The notes under the pieces were generated by a model that saw nothing but the letters and a program-made list of their open reading frames with translations, searched no databases and was not told the origin of the DNA. DNA of 56,506 nucleotides, taken from contig CANOBT010000020.1 in NCBI GenBank assembly GCA_947564305.1, positions 1 to 56,506 of the forward strand, read 5' to 3'. The DNA is from an uncultured Lachnospiraceae bacterium (GTDB lineage: Bacteria > Bacillota_A > Clostridia > Lachnospirales > Lachnospiraceae). Positions 18,201 through 27,518 of this stretch are shown piece after piece (positions within the stretch are counted from its first letter, which is position 1; every line of letters begins with the position of its first letter). A program made the position numbers and the translations under genes.

Positions 18201-18415
18201 ACGCAGTGAAAAAATCAGAGGACGGAAAATACATTGTCATCCGTTTCCATGAGTTCGCCGGCTCAAAACAAAGGGTGACGATGAAGCCGGGATTTGCATA
18301 TCAGGCATGGGCTCCCTGCGATTTAAGAGAGAGGCCGCTTGGAGAATTTACAGAGGGCGGGATTAGCATGGAATTACATGCCTATGAGATTCAGACCATA
18401 TTGATTCAGTTATAG
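15296..18415 (+). CDS. alpha-mannosidase, GH38
   Basis: The 1039-residue enzyme has an N-terminal accessory region (1-230), the GH38 catalytic domain with the zinc-binding VGHTHIDVAW (about 246-255) and nucleophile D361 in LPDVFGYSW, then a middle helical bundle (TDQFHDIIPGSS, about 580) and C-terminal beta domains. It hydrolyses terminal alpha-linked mannose and lacks a signal peptide, so it acts in the cytoplasm on imported glycans. The start follows TTAGGAGGAAAG. Downstream genes encode an importer, an isomerase and a beta-mannosidase, consistent with host N-glycan or mannan oligosaccharide use. Confidence 0.93.
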   Translation: MFLTSRKLERRISELEQYRYRDIIELEQFAATEENQGVVNPTLPTSGFEGWSILKTGDTWKGRDRFLWMHKELEIPAEWKGRKVVGVFDFGNTGGGNNSGFESMLYVNGKMYQGVDANHKEVFFDDALCGTTVDVTFRLWSGLEGGGVPKDQEHRITRADLACLDEKVDDFYYMASMVWQTMELLNESDPVRHELCKALDSACHCIDWSYPGSESFYESVHQADDFLNERIDGMDKNSMINVYCVGHTHIDVAWLWRLKHTREKCSRSFSTVFRLMEMYPEYIFLQTQPQLYEYMKEEFPEIFENIKEKVKEGRWETDGAMWVEADCNLTSGESLTRQILLGSKFFKDEFDKDVEYLWLPDVFGYSWALPQILKKAGINTFMTTKISWNQYNRMPHDTFKWKGIDGSEVLTHFITTPEPWDDNSSWFYTYNGKLIPKTVKGVWDGYRDKQMNKDLLISFGFGDGGGGVNRDMLECRRRLDKIPGLPNVKMSTAGEYFRKLHDTVENTDQYVHTWDGELYLEYHRGTYTSHGYNKRMNRKMELLYRRTEWLTVLNALLAGDLKKAEQEELTKGWKHILTDQFHDIIPGSSIHEVYEDSTKDYAYIEGIAREVEQTACENILSSKENTFTVVNTSGWAMDQIVSVQGNADGVYRDTDGNELISQKGNGMTYVEVKDVPATGFKTIVFEEMKKDVPKAAFTVNGREIETPYYQISLNQYGQITKLFDKTYGRDVLPEGMRGNVLQVFEDKPLDFDAWDIDIFYQEKMREVTELTVFEITEMGPLCMNIHMEWNYMNSYIRQDMMLYSSDRRIDFRTDVDYHEQHQLLKAAFPVDIRSTYGTYDVQYGNVRRPNNWNTSWEQARFESVAHRWADLSERNYGVSILNDCKYGHDIKDNVLRISLLKAATHPDHLQDQGEHTFTYSLLPHGGDFIEGAVVQEAFALNEPMQVLPGECALPYDSFLSFDNEQVELDAVKKSEDGKYIVIRFHEFAGSKQRVTMKPGFAYQAWAPCDLRERPLGEFTEGGISMELHAYEIQTILIQL

Positions 18416-18431
18416 GAGAGAAAAAACACTC

Positions 18432-19097
18432 ATGGAAGAATTATTCAACATTGAAAAAGTATTAGGATTTTGCGAAAAAGTTTGCTATTTCTTTCTGATA
18501 AACTTATTATTTATCCTTTCAAATATTCCGGTTCTGTTGTTTCTCCTCTTTGTGGGTGCGGGCCAGATTCGGGAATGCCTTCCTTTGTTTTTGCTCTGCC
18601 TGCTCCCTATGGCCCCTGCTTTGTCATCAGTGATGTACACAATGAACCGGCTGATCCAGGGGACAGAAGGACGGGCGCTGCGTGATTACAAAAGAGGATA
18701 TTGCAGTGACTTCTTACAGAAGGTGGAGCTTGGTGCAGGACAGTTATTTGCAGTTTTATTGTGTTGGACAAATATCGAATTTTTCTCCATGCAGATAAAG
18801 ATTTTTCCGCTGACGATTTTGTTTATCATATTGTTTGCAGTTGCGGTTCTCATTACACCGAACCTCTATGTGCTTGTCAGCCGTTATGAAATGAGAAATC
18901 TGCAGATTGTAAAAACAGCGGTTACCCTTTTGATTGCGCAGCCAGTGTTTACACTTGGAAATATTGTGGCTTTGGGCGTGATTCTTGCGGCATTTGAGAC
19001 ATCAGCGGGAACAACCGTGCTGTTTATGGGAAGTACTTATGGATTTCTGGTTATGTTTATGAGTCAGGGAGTCCTCAGAAAATTGGAAAAGAGATAA
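18432..19097 (+). CDS. YesL-like membrane protein (DUF624)
   Basis: The 221-residue protein has about five membrane helices and a conserved early FCEKVCYFFLINLLFI segment typical of DUF624. YesL proteins occur next to YesMN two-component systems and sugar ABC importers in Firmicutes; their function is unknown. It starts 16 bases after the GH38 stop and is followed by a terminator. Confidence 0.85.
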   Translation: MEELFNIEKVLGFCEKVCYFFLINLLFILSNIPVLLFLLFVGAGQIRECLPLFLLCLLPMAPALSSVMYTMNRLIQGTEGRALRDYKRGYCSDFLQKVELGAGQLFAVLLCWTNIEFFSMQIKIFPLTILFIILFAVAVLITPNLYVLVSRYEMRNLQIVKTAVTLLIAQPVFTLGNIVALGVILAAFETSAGTTVLFMGSTYGFLVMFMSQGVLRKLEKR

Positions 19098-19107
19098 ATA
19101 GGGACAG

Positions 19108-19145
19108 AAAGGGAATGTAGGAAATGACTGCATTTCCTTTTTGTG
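19108..19145 (+). terminator. intrinsic terminator
   Basis: AAAGGGAATGTAG pairs with CTGCATTTCCTTT (two G-T pairs) over a seven-base loop, and T residues follow. It separates GH38-YesL from the YesMN genes. Confidence 0.8.
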
Positions 19146-19252
19146 ATTTTTTGTTTTAACAGAACACATCTTTAAATTTTATTTTATGGTAAAAAATTTT
19201 TACACATCATTATGATACAACAGAAAAAAAATCAGATACAGGAATCAGAAAC

Positions 19253-21007
19253 ATGAGAAAACATAAGGTAGAGATTAAAACATCAAAGCAGTTATACAAT
19301 AAACTATTATTTATCTATACTGCAATTCTTGTCTGTGTAATATCCGCTCTGGTCCTCTATTTTTTTACCAGTACAAGAAATCGTTTTTTAGAGCAAAACC
19401 TGAATTATACAGAAATGATGAGCGAGTCCGCGTATACTTATCTGGAAGAAACCTCCAAGATTGCAGAATATATTCATGAGGACTTATATAAGTCAAACAT
19501 GGAACTAAACGATGCACTGCATTATATGACGGACGAACCGCCTGTTTATCAGAGGTACCGTTTGGATACTTATATAGAAAATAAGATTAAAGAGTATAAA
19601 GGAATTGAAAAGTTTTTCCTGGATGCATTCCAGGCATACTCTGAATTGAACCATATTACCCTTTACAGCTATGAACATGATGAAATTACAAAATATACAA
19701 AGGATGGAAGAAGTTACAGAAGAAGCGCTGACAAGGAATTAAAAGAGCGGCTGAAAGAGGAAAATCTGGTGGAAGAGGACAGTTTTTACTATTTAAAAGA
19801 AATACGAGATCCGACCAATATGCAGGTAAAAGGCTGTATGCTTCTGGGATTCAAAAACAAAAGGTTTGAAACCATTCAGCAATATTATTCCCGTGCGGAA
19901 TTGATGGTATATAATGACGCGGGCACAGAGGTGTTCGATTCAGCAAAAAAGACAGCGGTTTCTGATATTATCATTGCAGAGGAAGCCGGGCAATTGGAAA
20001 ATGTACTGGAAGCCTATGTAGAAAAAACACAGGTGGGACAGTATCACATTGTCAGCTATCTGGAAAAGAACCGGGCGGCAGCCGTGCCTGTGTCTATTAT
20101 CGTTATGATATTTGCAATGGGGATTCTCGTGATGGTTCTGGGAGAATTATTTGTAAGATTTTATCTGCAGCGGCTGGCGGAAAGGCTGAACCGGATATTG
20201 GACGGAATGACAAAGGTTATGGGCGGAGATTTGGAGGTGCGGATTCCGGCGGATAAAAACGGGGATGAACTGGACTTGATCTCCCGGTATTTTAACGAAA
20301 TGTGCGCCAGCCTGGATGAACATATCCAGAAGCAGTATTTAGCGGAAATCGAGCAGAAAAATGCAGAGATGGCAGCGCTCCAGAGTCAGATTAATCCGCA
20401 TTTTTTATACAATACGCTGGAGGCAATCCGCATGAAGGCGGTCTGCAACAAAGACCGGGAGGTCGGGAAAATGCTTTACAGCCTGGCGGTGACATTCCGG
20501 GCCCAGATTAAGGAAGCAGATGTAATCACACTATCTCAGGAGCTGCATTATATCAAGAAATATATGGAGCTGTTTGAGTACCGGTATCCGGAACAATTCC
20601 AGGCTGCAATTGAGTGTCCGGAGGAGTATCTGCAGACACCTATCATCAAATTTGTATTGCAGCCGATTATTGAAAATTATTTTATTCATGGGATGCGCAT
20701 GAGAGAGAAAGATAACTTCATACGAATTGCAGTTGAGAAGGATGATGCATACAGGATTATCGTGGAAGATAACGGGTATGGCATGACGGAAGAGGAGCTT
20801 GCGGCTAAAAATAAGGAAATGGAAAATGGTGTCATGAAGAAGCAGGCGTCCATTGGAATTGCAAATGTAAACCGCAGGCTGAGGGCAGTTTATGGAAAAG
20901 AGTATGGAATCTATATGGAGGCCAGGCCAGGAGGCGGACTTCGTGTGATAATAAGGTTCAAACCAGAAGAGAATGGAGAGTCAGACACGGTTTCAAAGGA
21001 AGAGTAG
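19253..21007 (+). CDS. YesM-like sensor histidine kinase
   Basis: The 584-residue protein has a membrane helix near residues 15-40, an extracellular sensor domain (about 40-280), a second helix (about 283-305), a HAMP linker and a His_kinase domain with QINPHFLYNTLEAIR (about 380-395) and ATPase motifs VEDNGYGMT and IGIANVNRR. Family members sense extracellular sugars and phosphorylate YesN-like regulators. The partner at 21067 starts 59 bases downstream. The gene has a weak AGGAA site. Confidence 0.92.
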   Translation: MRKHKVEIKTSKQLYNKLLFIYTAILVCVISALVLYFFTSTRNRFLEQNLNYTEMMSESAYTYLEETSKIAEYIHEDLYKSNMELNDALHYMTDEPPVYQRYRLDTYIENKIKEYKGIEKFFLDAFQAYSELNHITLYSYEHDEITKYTKDGRSYRRSADKELKERLKEENLVEEDSFYYLKEIRDPTNMQVKGCMLLGFKNKRFETIQQYYSRAELMVYNDAGTEVFDSAKKTAVSDIIIAEEAGQLENVLEAYVEKTQVGQYHIVSYLEKNRAAAVPVSIIVMIFAMGILVMVLGELFVRFYLQRLAERLNRILDGMTKVMGGDLEVRIPADKNGDELDLISRYFNEMCASLDEHIQKQYLAEIEQKNAEMAALQSQINPHFLYNTLEAIRMKAVCNKDREVGKMLYSLAVTFRAQIKEADVITLSQELHYIKKYMELFEYRYPEQFQAAIECPEEYLQTPIIKFVLQPIIENYFIHGMRMREKDNFIRIAVEKDDAYRIIVEDNGYGMTEEELAAKNKEMENGVMKKQASIGIANVNRRLRAVYGKEYGIYMEARPGGGLRVIIRFKPEENGESDTVSKEE

Positions 21008-21013
21008 GGCAAG

Positions 21014-21052
21014 CAGGCAGTCAATCTGCATAGCAGATTGGTTACAAATACG
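21014..21052 (+). repeat. hairpin repeat with GGTTACAAAT tail, copy 1
   Basis: CAGGCAGT leads into CAATCTGC-ATA-GCAGATTG, a perfect eight-base stem, followed by GTTACAAATACGG and then the ribosome binding site of the YesN gene. Related sequence precedes the genes at 27519 and 43198. Confidence 0.5.
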
Positions 21053-21066
21053 GAAAGGGAAAGACA

Positions 21067-22587
21067 ATGAAAAAAGTAATGTTGGTGGAAAATGAGGAGT
21101 TGATTCTGCAGGGAATCCGGAACATTCTGGATTGGGAGGCACTTGGGCTGGAAGTCGTGCACATGGCCCATGACGGCCAGGAAGCATTGGAAATGTGGGA
21201 GAAGGAACCGGTGCATATCGTAGTCACAGATATCAGTATGCCGGAAATGGACGGGCTTACGCTTCTTAGAAAAATTCGAGAAAGAGAAGAACAGGTGCGC
21301 TTTATCATTCTGACGGGATATGATGAATTTGATTATGCAAGAGAGGCCATCCGTCTGGAAGTGGAGAATTATATTTTAAAACCCATCAATGAAGAAGAAC
21401 TGGAGCGTCAGCTTCGGGAAACCGTGCAAAAACTGGAGGAGATGGACAAGAAAAAAATCCGGTACATTGATGAAAAGACGCAGTGGATGCATTTTCTGAA
21501 TGGAAAATCAGGGACGGACGAATCGGAAGAGTTTGCCAGAATGCTTAATATGAAAGTAAACAGGGGGGGGATTTACTATGGAGCGGTCATGAAATGGAAG
21601 ATGGACGGTTTGAAGGAAAAAAAGATTACGGATGTGATCGTGGAACTCAGGAAAGAGGAGAGCCAGTTGAAAATCGTGCATCTTCCGCCGGACAGCCTGC
21701 TTATGGTCCTGTCCGCCCAGGGGATGGATGAAATTCAGGCGCAGGAATATTTCTCAGAGCTTCAAAACAGAATCGAGAGCAAGTTTAACGTCATGACGTT
21801 TATCGGTGTAGGCCCCTCTTTTCAAAGTGTTGAACAGCTTCCCCAGGTATACAGGACTGCAAAAAAGCTGCAGAAATATCTTATCATCGAGGGTTATGGA
21901 AGCTGTATCAGCCAGAGGCAGATTAAAGACAGGAATACTCTGGTGTCTGATGTAGATGAGGCCCGGCTTCGGAAACTTATCCTTAAAAAAGAGAAGGACT
22001 CTGCGGTGGAATATCTGGAGGACCTGTTTATCAGCAATATACAAAAAGATGCGTCTGCCGGTTCGCTGTATCAGATGGCTGTAAGGATGGCCATGCTGCT
22101 TGAGGAAATAAAAAAGGAATACAAACTGGAATCCGGCCGTTTCCACGACCTTTCAGAATGGATAGAGACGATTTTCAATGCAGATGATATTTTGGGAATC
22201 AAGACGGCGTTTGTCTCTGAGATTGCGGAAATTATGGAATGTATACATGAGGAAGATTCTCAGTATACTCCGGTGGTGCGCCAGATTATTTCCGAGGTAC
22301 AGAACCATTATCAGGAGGATATGAACCTGAAGACACTGGCCTACAAGTATCATATGAATGCTTCTTATCTGGGGCAGATTTTCCAGAAGGAGGTGGGATG
22401 CTCCTTTGCCCAATATCTGAGCAATACAAAAAACAGTATTGCAAAGGATTTGATATTAAATACTAATATGAAGATCAACGATATTGCAAGACAGGTGGGG
22501 TATCCGGACACCAGTTATTTTTATCGGAAATTTAAACAATGCTATGGTGTGTCTCCTGCTTCCCTGCGTGAAATGAAAAAATATTGA
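21067..22587 (+). CDS. YesN-like response regulator with AraC domain
   Basis: The 506-residue protein has a receiver domain (phospho-acceptor D55 in VVTDISMPEMDG, lysine in ILKPINEE), a middle region, and two AraC helix-turn-helices at about 405-506 (MNLKTLAYKYHMNASYLGQI and INDIARQVGYPDTSYFYRKF). It receives the signal of the YesM-like kinase and probably activates the ABC importer genes that start at 22736. Confidence 0.93.
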   Translation: MKKVMLVENEELILQGIRNILDWEALGLEVVHMAHDGQEALEMWEKEPVHIVVTDISMPEMDGLTLLRKIREREEQVRFIILTGYDEFDYAREAIRLEVENYILKPINEEELERQLRETVQKLEEMDKKKIRYIDEKTQWMHFLNGKSGTDESEEFARMLNMKVNRGGIYYGAVMKWKMDGLKEKKITDVIVELRKEESQLKIVHLPPDSLLMVLSAQGMDEIQAQEYFSELQNRIESKFNVMTFIGVGPSFQSVEQLPQVYRTAKKLQKYLIIEGYGSCISQRQIKDRNTLVSDVDEARLRKLILKKEKDSAVEYLEDLFISNIQKDASAGSLYQMAVRMAMLLEEIKKEYKLESGRFHDLSEWIETIFNADDILGIKTAFVSEIAEIMECIHEEDSQYTPVVRQIISEVQNHYQEDMNLKTLAYKYHMNASYLGQIFQKEVGCSFAQYLSNTKNSIAKDLILNTNMKINDIARQVGYPDTSYFYRKFKQCYGVSPASLREMKKY

Positions 22588-22735
22588 TGTTGTAAAAATC
22601 TACCTATAATTTGTACAATGAACCTGTAAGTTTTCAACTATCAAAAAAAATTACACAATGATATAGTAAATATACACAAACAAATACTGCAAAATGACGT
22701 CAAACAGCCAGTATGGAGAAAAAGGAGGTCTATAG

Positions 22736-23698
22736 TTGAAAACGAACACAAGTAAGGCGAAGGAGCCGAAGGGAAATTTTTTAAGCCGGCTGAAAGCAAA
22801 CAAAGAACTATTGATTTTAAGCCTGCCCGGAGCAGTTTGGTTTTTATTTTTTGCATACCTGCCGTTGTTTGGTATCCTGGTGGCATTTAAGAAATTCAGG
22901 CTGTCCGGGGACGGATTTTTTTATAATCTGTTTACCAGTGAGACAGTATGGTTTGACAACTTTAAGTTTTTGTTCAGCAGCGGTGATGCCTGGATCATCG
23001 TGAGAAATACAGTGCTTTATAATTTTACATTCATCATTCTGGGAGTTGCCGTGCCGGTGGTGCTGGCCCTGCTCTTAAATGAAATCAAGAACAAAGGGAT
23101 GATGAAAATTTATCAGAGTTCCATGTTCCTGCCGTATTTCCTGTCATGGGTTGTCGTAAGCTACTGCGTATTTGCATTCCTGAATCCGGAAAAAGGATAC
23201 TTCAATGCAATCATACAGCAGTTCGGGGGACAGCCGGTTTCCTGGTATACAGAGACAAAGTTTTGGCCCTTTATCATCATTTTCATGAGCCAGTGGAAAG
23301 GGATGGGTTACAATACGGTGGTCTATCTCGCATCCATCTGCGGAATTGATAAGACATACTATGAGGCGGCGGTTCTGGATGGTGCAACAAAATGGCAGCA
23401 GATTAAATATATCACACTTCCTCTGCTGCGGCCGGTAATCACCATTTTGCTGATTATGTCTGTGGGCGGAATTTTTAAAGCAGATTTCGGATTGTTCTAT
23501 CAGCTCCCGAAGAATTCAGGCCCTTTGTATCCGGTTACCAATGTACTTGATACCTATATTTTCCGAGCATTGAAAACAAGCGGAGAAATCGGGATGAGCT
23601 CCGCGGCGGCCTTGTTCCAGTCAACCGTAGGTTTTGTGCTGATTATGATTGCAAATAAAATCGTATCAAAGGTTGACAACGAGAATGCGTTGTTCTAG
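22736..23698 (+). CDS. sugar ABC transporter permease (LplB-like)
   Basis: The 320-residue protein has six membrane helices and the EAA loop EAAVLDGATKWQQIKYITLP near residue 210. The start is TTG at 22736 because it follows AAAGGAGG; no ATG lies nearby. With the permease at 23715 and the binding protein at 24735 it forms a CUT1-type oligosaccharide importer. No ATPase gene is present; such systems commonly share a multi-sugar ATPase (MsmX type) encoded elsewhere. Confidence 0.92.
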   Translation: MKTNTSKAKEPKGNFLSRLKANKELLILSLPGAVWFLFFAYLPLFGILVAFKKFRLSGDGFFYNLFTSETVWFDNFKFLFSSGDAWIIVRNTVLYNFTFIILGVAVPVVLALLLNEIKNKGMMKIYQSSMFLPYFLSWVVVSYCVFAFLNPEKGYFNAIIQQFGGQPVSWYTETKFWPFIIIFMSQWKGMGYNTVVYLASICGIDKTYYEAAVLDGATKWQQIKYITLPLLRPVITILLIMSVGGIFKADFGLFYQLPKNSGPLYPVTNVLDTYIFRALKTSGEIGMSSAAALFQSTVGFVLIMIANKIVSKVDNENALF

Positions 23699-23714
23699 AA
23701 AGGGGGATAAGGTT

Positions 23715-24707
23715 GTGGCAGAGCAAAATACTGAAAATTTATCGAAAAGACAACGGATGGCTGCTGAGAGGAAATTACAGAAAAAAATCAAAAAAATAGA
23801 AGCAGAAGAGTGTAAATACAATCAGATTAAAACATCAACCAATATTGCATTTAACATTTTACTGGCAGTACTGTCTCTGATCTGTGTCATTCCATTTATT
23901 TTTGTCATCATCATCTCCTTTACGGATGAGGCTTCATTGGCAATGAATGGATACCGGTTTATTCCGGAAAAATTAAGCCTGTATGCTTATGAATATATTA
24001 TAAGTGCAGGAGAAAACATTTTAAAAAGTTATGGAGTTACCATTTTTATTACTATCGTGGGGACGATTATAGGACTTCTCCTCACAGGTACATATGCATA
24101 CGCATTGTCACGTAAAAACTATGCATACCGCAAATTTTTTACCACAGTAATCACCATTCCAATGCTGTTTAGCGGTGGTATGATTGCGAACTACTTAATC
24201 GTTACGAAGGTATTGATGTTGAAGGATACTATCTGGGCGTTGATTTTGCCTCTGTGTCTGAATTCATTTAACATCATCGTACTTCGTACATTCTTTAAAA
24301 CAAGTATTCCTGACGCGGTCGTAGAATCTGCAAAAATTGACGGCGCATCCGAGTGGAGGCTTTTCTTCCAGATTGTAATTCCTATGGCACTCCCTGGACT
24401 TGCGACAATCGGTTTGTTCCTGACATTAGGCTATTGGAACGACTGGTTCAACGCCATGATGTATATGGACAGCAAGGACCTGATTCCGCTTCAATATCTG
24501 TTGATTCAGATTGAAAGCTCTATCGACTGGCTTGCAAATAACAAAGCGACCATGGGTGTTGACGGGATTGCAGTAGCGGCAAACATGCCGAAAGAGACGA
24601 TTAAGATGGCAATTGTGGTGATTTCAACATTACCAATTATTTTTGCATATCCGTTCTTCCAGAGATATTTTGTCAATGGATTGACGGTTGGTGCAGTAAA
24701 AGAGTAG
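23715..24707 (+). CDS. sugar ABC transporter permease (YtcP/LplC-like)
   Basis: The 330-residue protein has a charged N-terminal helix (residues 8-35), six membrane helices and the EAA loop ESAKIDGASEWRLFFQIVIP near residue 205. The GTG start at 23715 is chosen because GAAAGGGGG precedes it; the frame is open further upstream but would overlap the previous gene by 50 bases. It pairs with the permease at 22736. Confidence 0.92.
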   Translation: MAEQNTENLSKRQRMAAERKLQKKIKKIEAEECKYNQIKTSTNIAFNILLAVLSLICVIPFIFVIIISFTDEASLAMNGYRFIPEKLSLYAYEYIISAGENILKSYGVTIFITIVGTIIGLLLTGTYAYALSRKNYAYRKFFTTVITIPMLFSGGMIANYLIVTKVLMLKDTIWALILPLCLNSFNIIVLRTFFKTSIPDAVVESAKIDGASEWRLFFQIVIPMALPGLATIGLFLTLGYWNDWFNAMMYMDSKDLIPLQYLLIQIESSIDWLANNKATMGVDGIAVAANMPKETIKMAIVVISTLPIIFAYPFFQRYFVNGLTVGAVKE

Positions 24708-24734
24708 GAAAGTCTGTTAGGAGGAAAAAATAAA

Positions 24735-26228
24735 ATGAAATTTCAAACATTAAAAAGATTTGCGGCAGCAGGACTCGCAGCGGTGATGACAGCCGGTCTT
24801 TTAGCAGGATGCGGCGGAAAAAAGGCGGAAACAAATTCAAACGGAGAAGAAATTGCAGAATTGACATGGTGGCAGATAGGCGACGCCCAGAAGGACCAGG
24901 AAATGGTTCTGGAGAAGGTGAATGAATATATCGGTGAGAAGATTGGTGTGAAGTTGAAAATCAACACCGCTGGTTGGGGGGATTACGACCAGAAAATGCA
25001 GGTCGTAATCAACACAGGGGATGATTGGGATTTGTGCTTCACCTGTTCCTGGGCTAATAATTATCTTCAAAATGCAAATAAAGGTGCTTTCCTTGAAATT
25101 GACGACTACATCAAAGACAAAGAGATGTACAAAAACATTGACGAACGCTTCTGGGAAGCGGCAAAGGTTCAGGGTAAAACTTATGGGGTGCCAAGTGAAA
25201 AGGAAATCGGAAGTATGCCTATGTGGGTATTTACGAAAGAATATGTAGATAAATATGATGTGCCGGTGGATGAAATCCACAGTCTGGAAGATTTGGAGCC
25301 ATGGTTGAAGGTGATCAAAGAAAATGAGCCGGACGTAGTACCTATGTATCTGACAAGCAGCTATTCCGCACCGATTTATATGGATTTGATTCAGAATCCG
25401 GTGGGAATCGAATACGGTGATGAAACCTTGACCGTGAAAAATGTATTTGAGACGGAGAAGATGAAATCCACCCTGGATACGATGAGAAAATATTATCTGG
25501 AAGGTTACATCAACAAGGATGCTGCCACAGCTTCGGATGATAAATCTATCAAGCGTTTTGTGACAAAAGGCGATGGTCAGCCGTATGCAGAACTGGTATG
25601 GGGCAAAGACCTTGGATATGAAGTGGTGGCGACTCCGATTATGGATTCCTATGTGACAAATATTTCCGCACGTGGCGCTTTGACAGCAATTAACGCACAG
25701 ACGAAATATCCGGAGAAGGCCATAGCGCTTTTGGAGCTGATCAACACGGATGAGTATCTTAGAAACCTTTTGAACTACGGGATTGAAGGCGTACACTGGG
25801 ATAAGGTGGATGTACCTGCCGACGAAGCGGCTGAGGCAGAGGGCAAACCATATGTATACGATAATAAGATTAAGCTGAATGAAGAAAATAGAAAAAATTA
25901 TTCTGTTTCCTACTGGGTACAGGGCGGATTGTTTAATACCTATGTATTAGAAAATGAGCCGATTGACAAATGGGCAACGTTCAAGGAATTTAACAGCTCT
26001 TCAGTAGAAGCGCCTTCCTTTGGATTTGACTTTGATCTGGAGCCTGTCAGCACAGAAGTTGCAGGATTCGGAAATGTCATGGATGAGTTTGGAAAATCAC
26101 TGTATACCGGAAGTGTTGACCCGGAGGAATACCTGCCGAAGCTTCAGGAAAAACTGGAAGCGACAGGTATCGATAAAGTGATTGAGGAGATGCAGAAACA
26201 GATTGACGAATGGAAAGAAAATCAATAG
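24735..26228 (+). CDS. extracellular sugar-binding lipoprotein (LplA-like)
   Basis: The 497-residue lipoprotein has a signal peptide ending in lipobox LLAGC with C26, a solute-binding family 1 fold (ITWW-like start at about 43) and a C-terminal DUF3502-like region. It captures the oligosaccharide for the permeases just upstream. A terminator follows, which would keep this gene and its upstream partners more abundant than the downstream enzymes. Confidence 0.92.
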   Translation: MKFQTLKRFAAAGLAAVMTAGLLAGCGGKKAETNSNGEEIAELTWWQIGDAQKDQEMVLEKVNEYIGEKIGVKLKINTAGWGDYDQKMQVVINTGDDWDLCFTCSWANNYLQNANKGAFLEIDDYIKDKEMYKNIDERFWEAAKVQGKTYGVPSEKEIGSMPMWVFTKEYVDKYDVPVDEIHSLEDLEPWLKVIKENEPDVVPMYLTSSYSAPIYMDLIQNPVGIEYGDETLTVKNVFETEKMKSTLDTMRKYYLEGYINKDAATASDDKSIKRFVTKGDGQPYAELVWGKDLGYEVVATPIMDSYVTNISARGALTAINAQTKYPEKAIALLELINTDEYLRNLLNYGIEGVHWDKVDVPADEAAEAEGKPYVYDNKIKLNEENRKNYSVSYWVQGGLFNTYVLENEPIDKWATFKEFNSSSVEAPSFGFDFDLEPVSTEVAGFGNVMDEFGKSLYTGSVDPEEYLPKLQEKLEATGIDKVIEEMQKQIDEWKENQ

Positions 26229-26295
26229 AGGGCAGAGACAGAGCAGGTTATCGTTGAAAATGAAGTCCTGTCAATGATTGAAAATGATGGAGTCC

Positions 26296-26333
26296 AAAAA
26301 AGGGCAGCTCTTAGAAAAGGGCCGCCCTTTTAA
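26296..26333 (+). terminator. intrinsic terminator, probably leaky
   Basis: AAAAGGGC (26298-26305) pairs with GCCCTTTT (26324-26331), followed by only one further T and then A residues. It lies after the binding protein gene; the following genes run the same way with no clear new promoter, so read-through is likely. Confidence 0.6.
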
Positions 26334-26364
26334 AAAGAAAATAACACTCAGGAAAGGAGCCTAT

Positions 26365-27426
26365 ATGGAAAATCAACAGAAAGAGCTGATCAGCCTGGTT
26401 GGAAATATGCAGCAGCTCATGTATGTACGTCCTGTTACATTTGATGAGGGAAGAGCCAGAGGGATGAAGGCATACGAGGTAAAAAACGGTCCTTTAGCAT
26501 TTACAGTGATGGCAGATAAATGTCTGGATATTGCAGATGTCTCCTTCCAGGGACAGAACATCAGCTTCCTGTCGAAGCCTGGTCTCATGGGGCGGAACCA
26601 TTATGATACCAACGGGGAGGAAGCTCAGCGCAGTATCATGGGAGGGATGCTGTTTACCTGCGGCCTAGAAAATATCTGTGCTCCCTGTACAGTTGACGGC
26701 AAAGATTATCCGATGCATGGAAGGATACGTACTACACCGGCAGAACATGTAAGCGCAGACGCCCGCTGGGAGGGGGAGCGTTATCTGGCTGAATTGTCCG
26801 GAGAGATGCGTGAGGCAGAGTTATTTGGAGAAAACCTGGTACTGAGAAGAAAAATCACCACCGAATATGGAAAAAACAAAATCTATATTGAAGACACGAT
26901 TACAAATGAGGGGTTCCGTGCAGAGCCTATGATGCTGTTGTATCATATGAATGTGGGATATCCACTGTTGAGTGAAAAATGTGAGATTATTTTGCCGACA
27001 AAAAATGTAATCCCCAGGGATGAAACGGCGGCAAAGCATACTGCAGATTGGAACAGAATGCAGGCACCGAAGGATGAGGAGCCGGAATCTGTATTTCTGC
27101 ACGAGATGGCCTCAGATGAAAACGGAAATACATTTGCGGCAATTGTGAATAAAGAAATTGGAATTGGTCTGAAAATAGAGTATAATACAAAAGAGCTGCC
27201 CTATTTTATGCAGTGGAAATCCATTGCGTCAGGAGATTATGTTCTTGGATTGGAGCCGGCCAATTCCAGTGTATATGGGAAAGTGTATCATATCGAGGAG
27301 CAGAGTCTTCATAGGATGGAACCGCAGGCGGCAGAGACGAAGCAGATTGTGCTTACATTTCTTACGGGGGTGCAGTTGGACGAAGTGAAAAAAGAGGCAG
27401 AAGATTTGGCAGGCCGCGGCGTATAG
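26365..27426 (+). CDS. DUF4432 family protein (aldose-epimerase-like)
   Basis: The 353-residue protein has the galactose-mutarotase-like beta-sandwich signatures of DUF4432, for example DKCLDIADVSFQG near residue 52, and HGRIRTTPAEHV near 119 with a likely catalytic histidine. ATG at 26365 follows AGGAAAGGAG; an upstream in-frame start (26278) would run through the terminator hairpin. It may interconvert sugar anomers between the mannosidases and the isomerase. The function is inferred from fold and context. Confidence 0.82.
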   Translation: MENQQKELISLVGNMQQLMYVRPVTFDEGRARGMKAYEVKNGPLAFTVMADKCLDIADVSFQGQNISFLSKPGLMGRNHYDTNGEEAQRSIMGGMLFTCGLENICAPCTVDGKDYPMHGRIRTTPAEHVSADARWEGERYLAELSGEMREAELFGENLVLRRKITTEYGKNKIYIEDTITNEGFRAEPMMLLYHMNVGYPLLSEKCEIILPTKNVIPRDETAAKHTADWNRMQAPKDEEPESVFLHEMASDENGNTFAAIVNKEIGIGLKIEYNTKELPYFMQWKSIASGDYVLGLEPANSSVYGKVYHIEEQSLHRMEPQAAETKQIVLTFLTGVQLDEVKKEAEDLAGRGV

Positions 27427-27433
27427 TAGGAAA

Positions 27434-27502
27434 ATTGGTTACAAATTTTAGGCAGTGTAATGTATTGTATGAAAAAAGATACGGGTATTGGTTACAAATT
27501 CA
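27434..27502 (+). repeat. hairpin repeat with GGTTACAAAT tail, copies 2 and 3
   Basis: ATTGGTTACAAATT occurs twice, at 27434-27447 and 27487-27500. Between them AGGCAGTGTAAT and a weak stem recall the copy at 21014. The second tail leads directly into the AAAGGAG of the isomerase gene. Confidence 0.45.
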
Positions 27503-27518
27503 GAAAGGAGACATGGAG

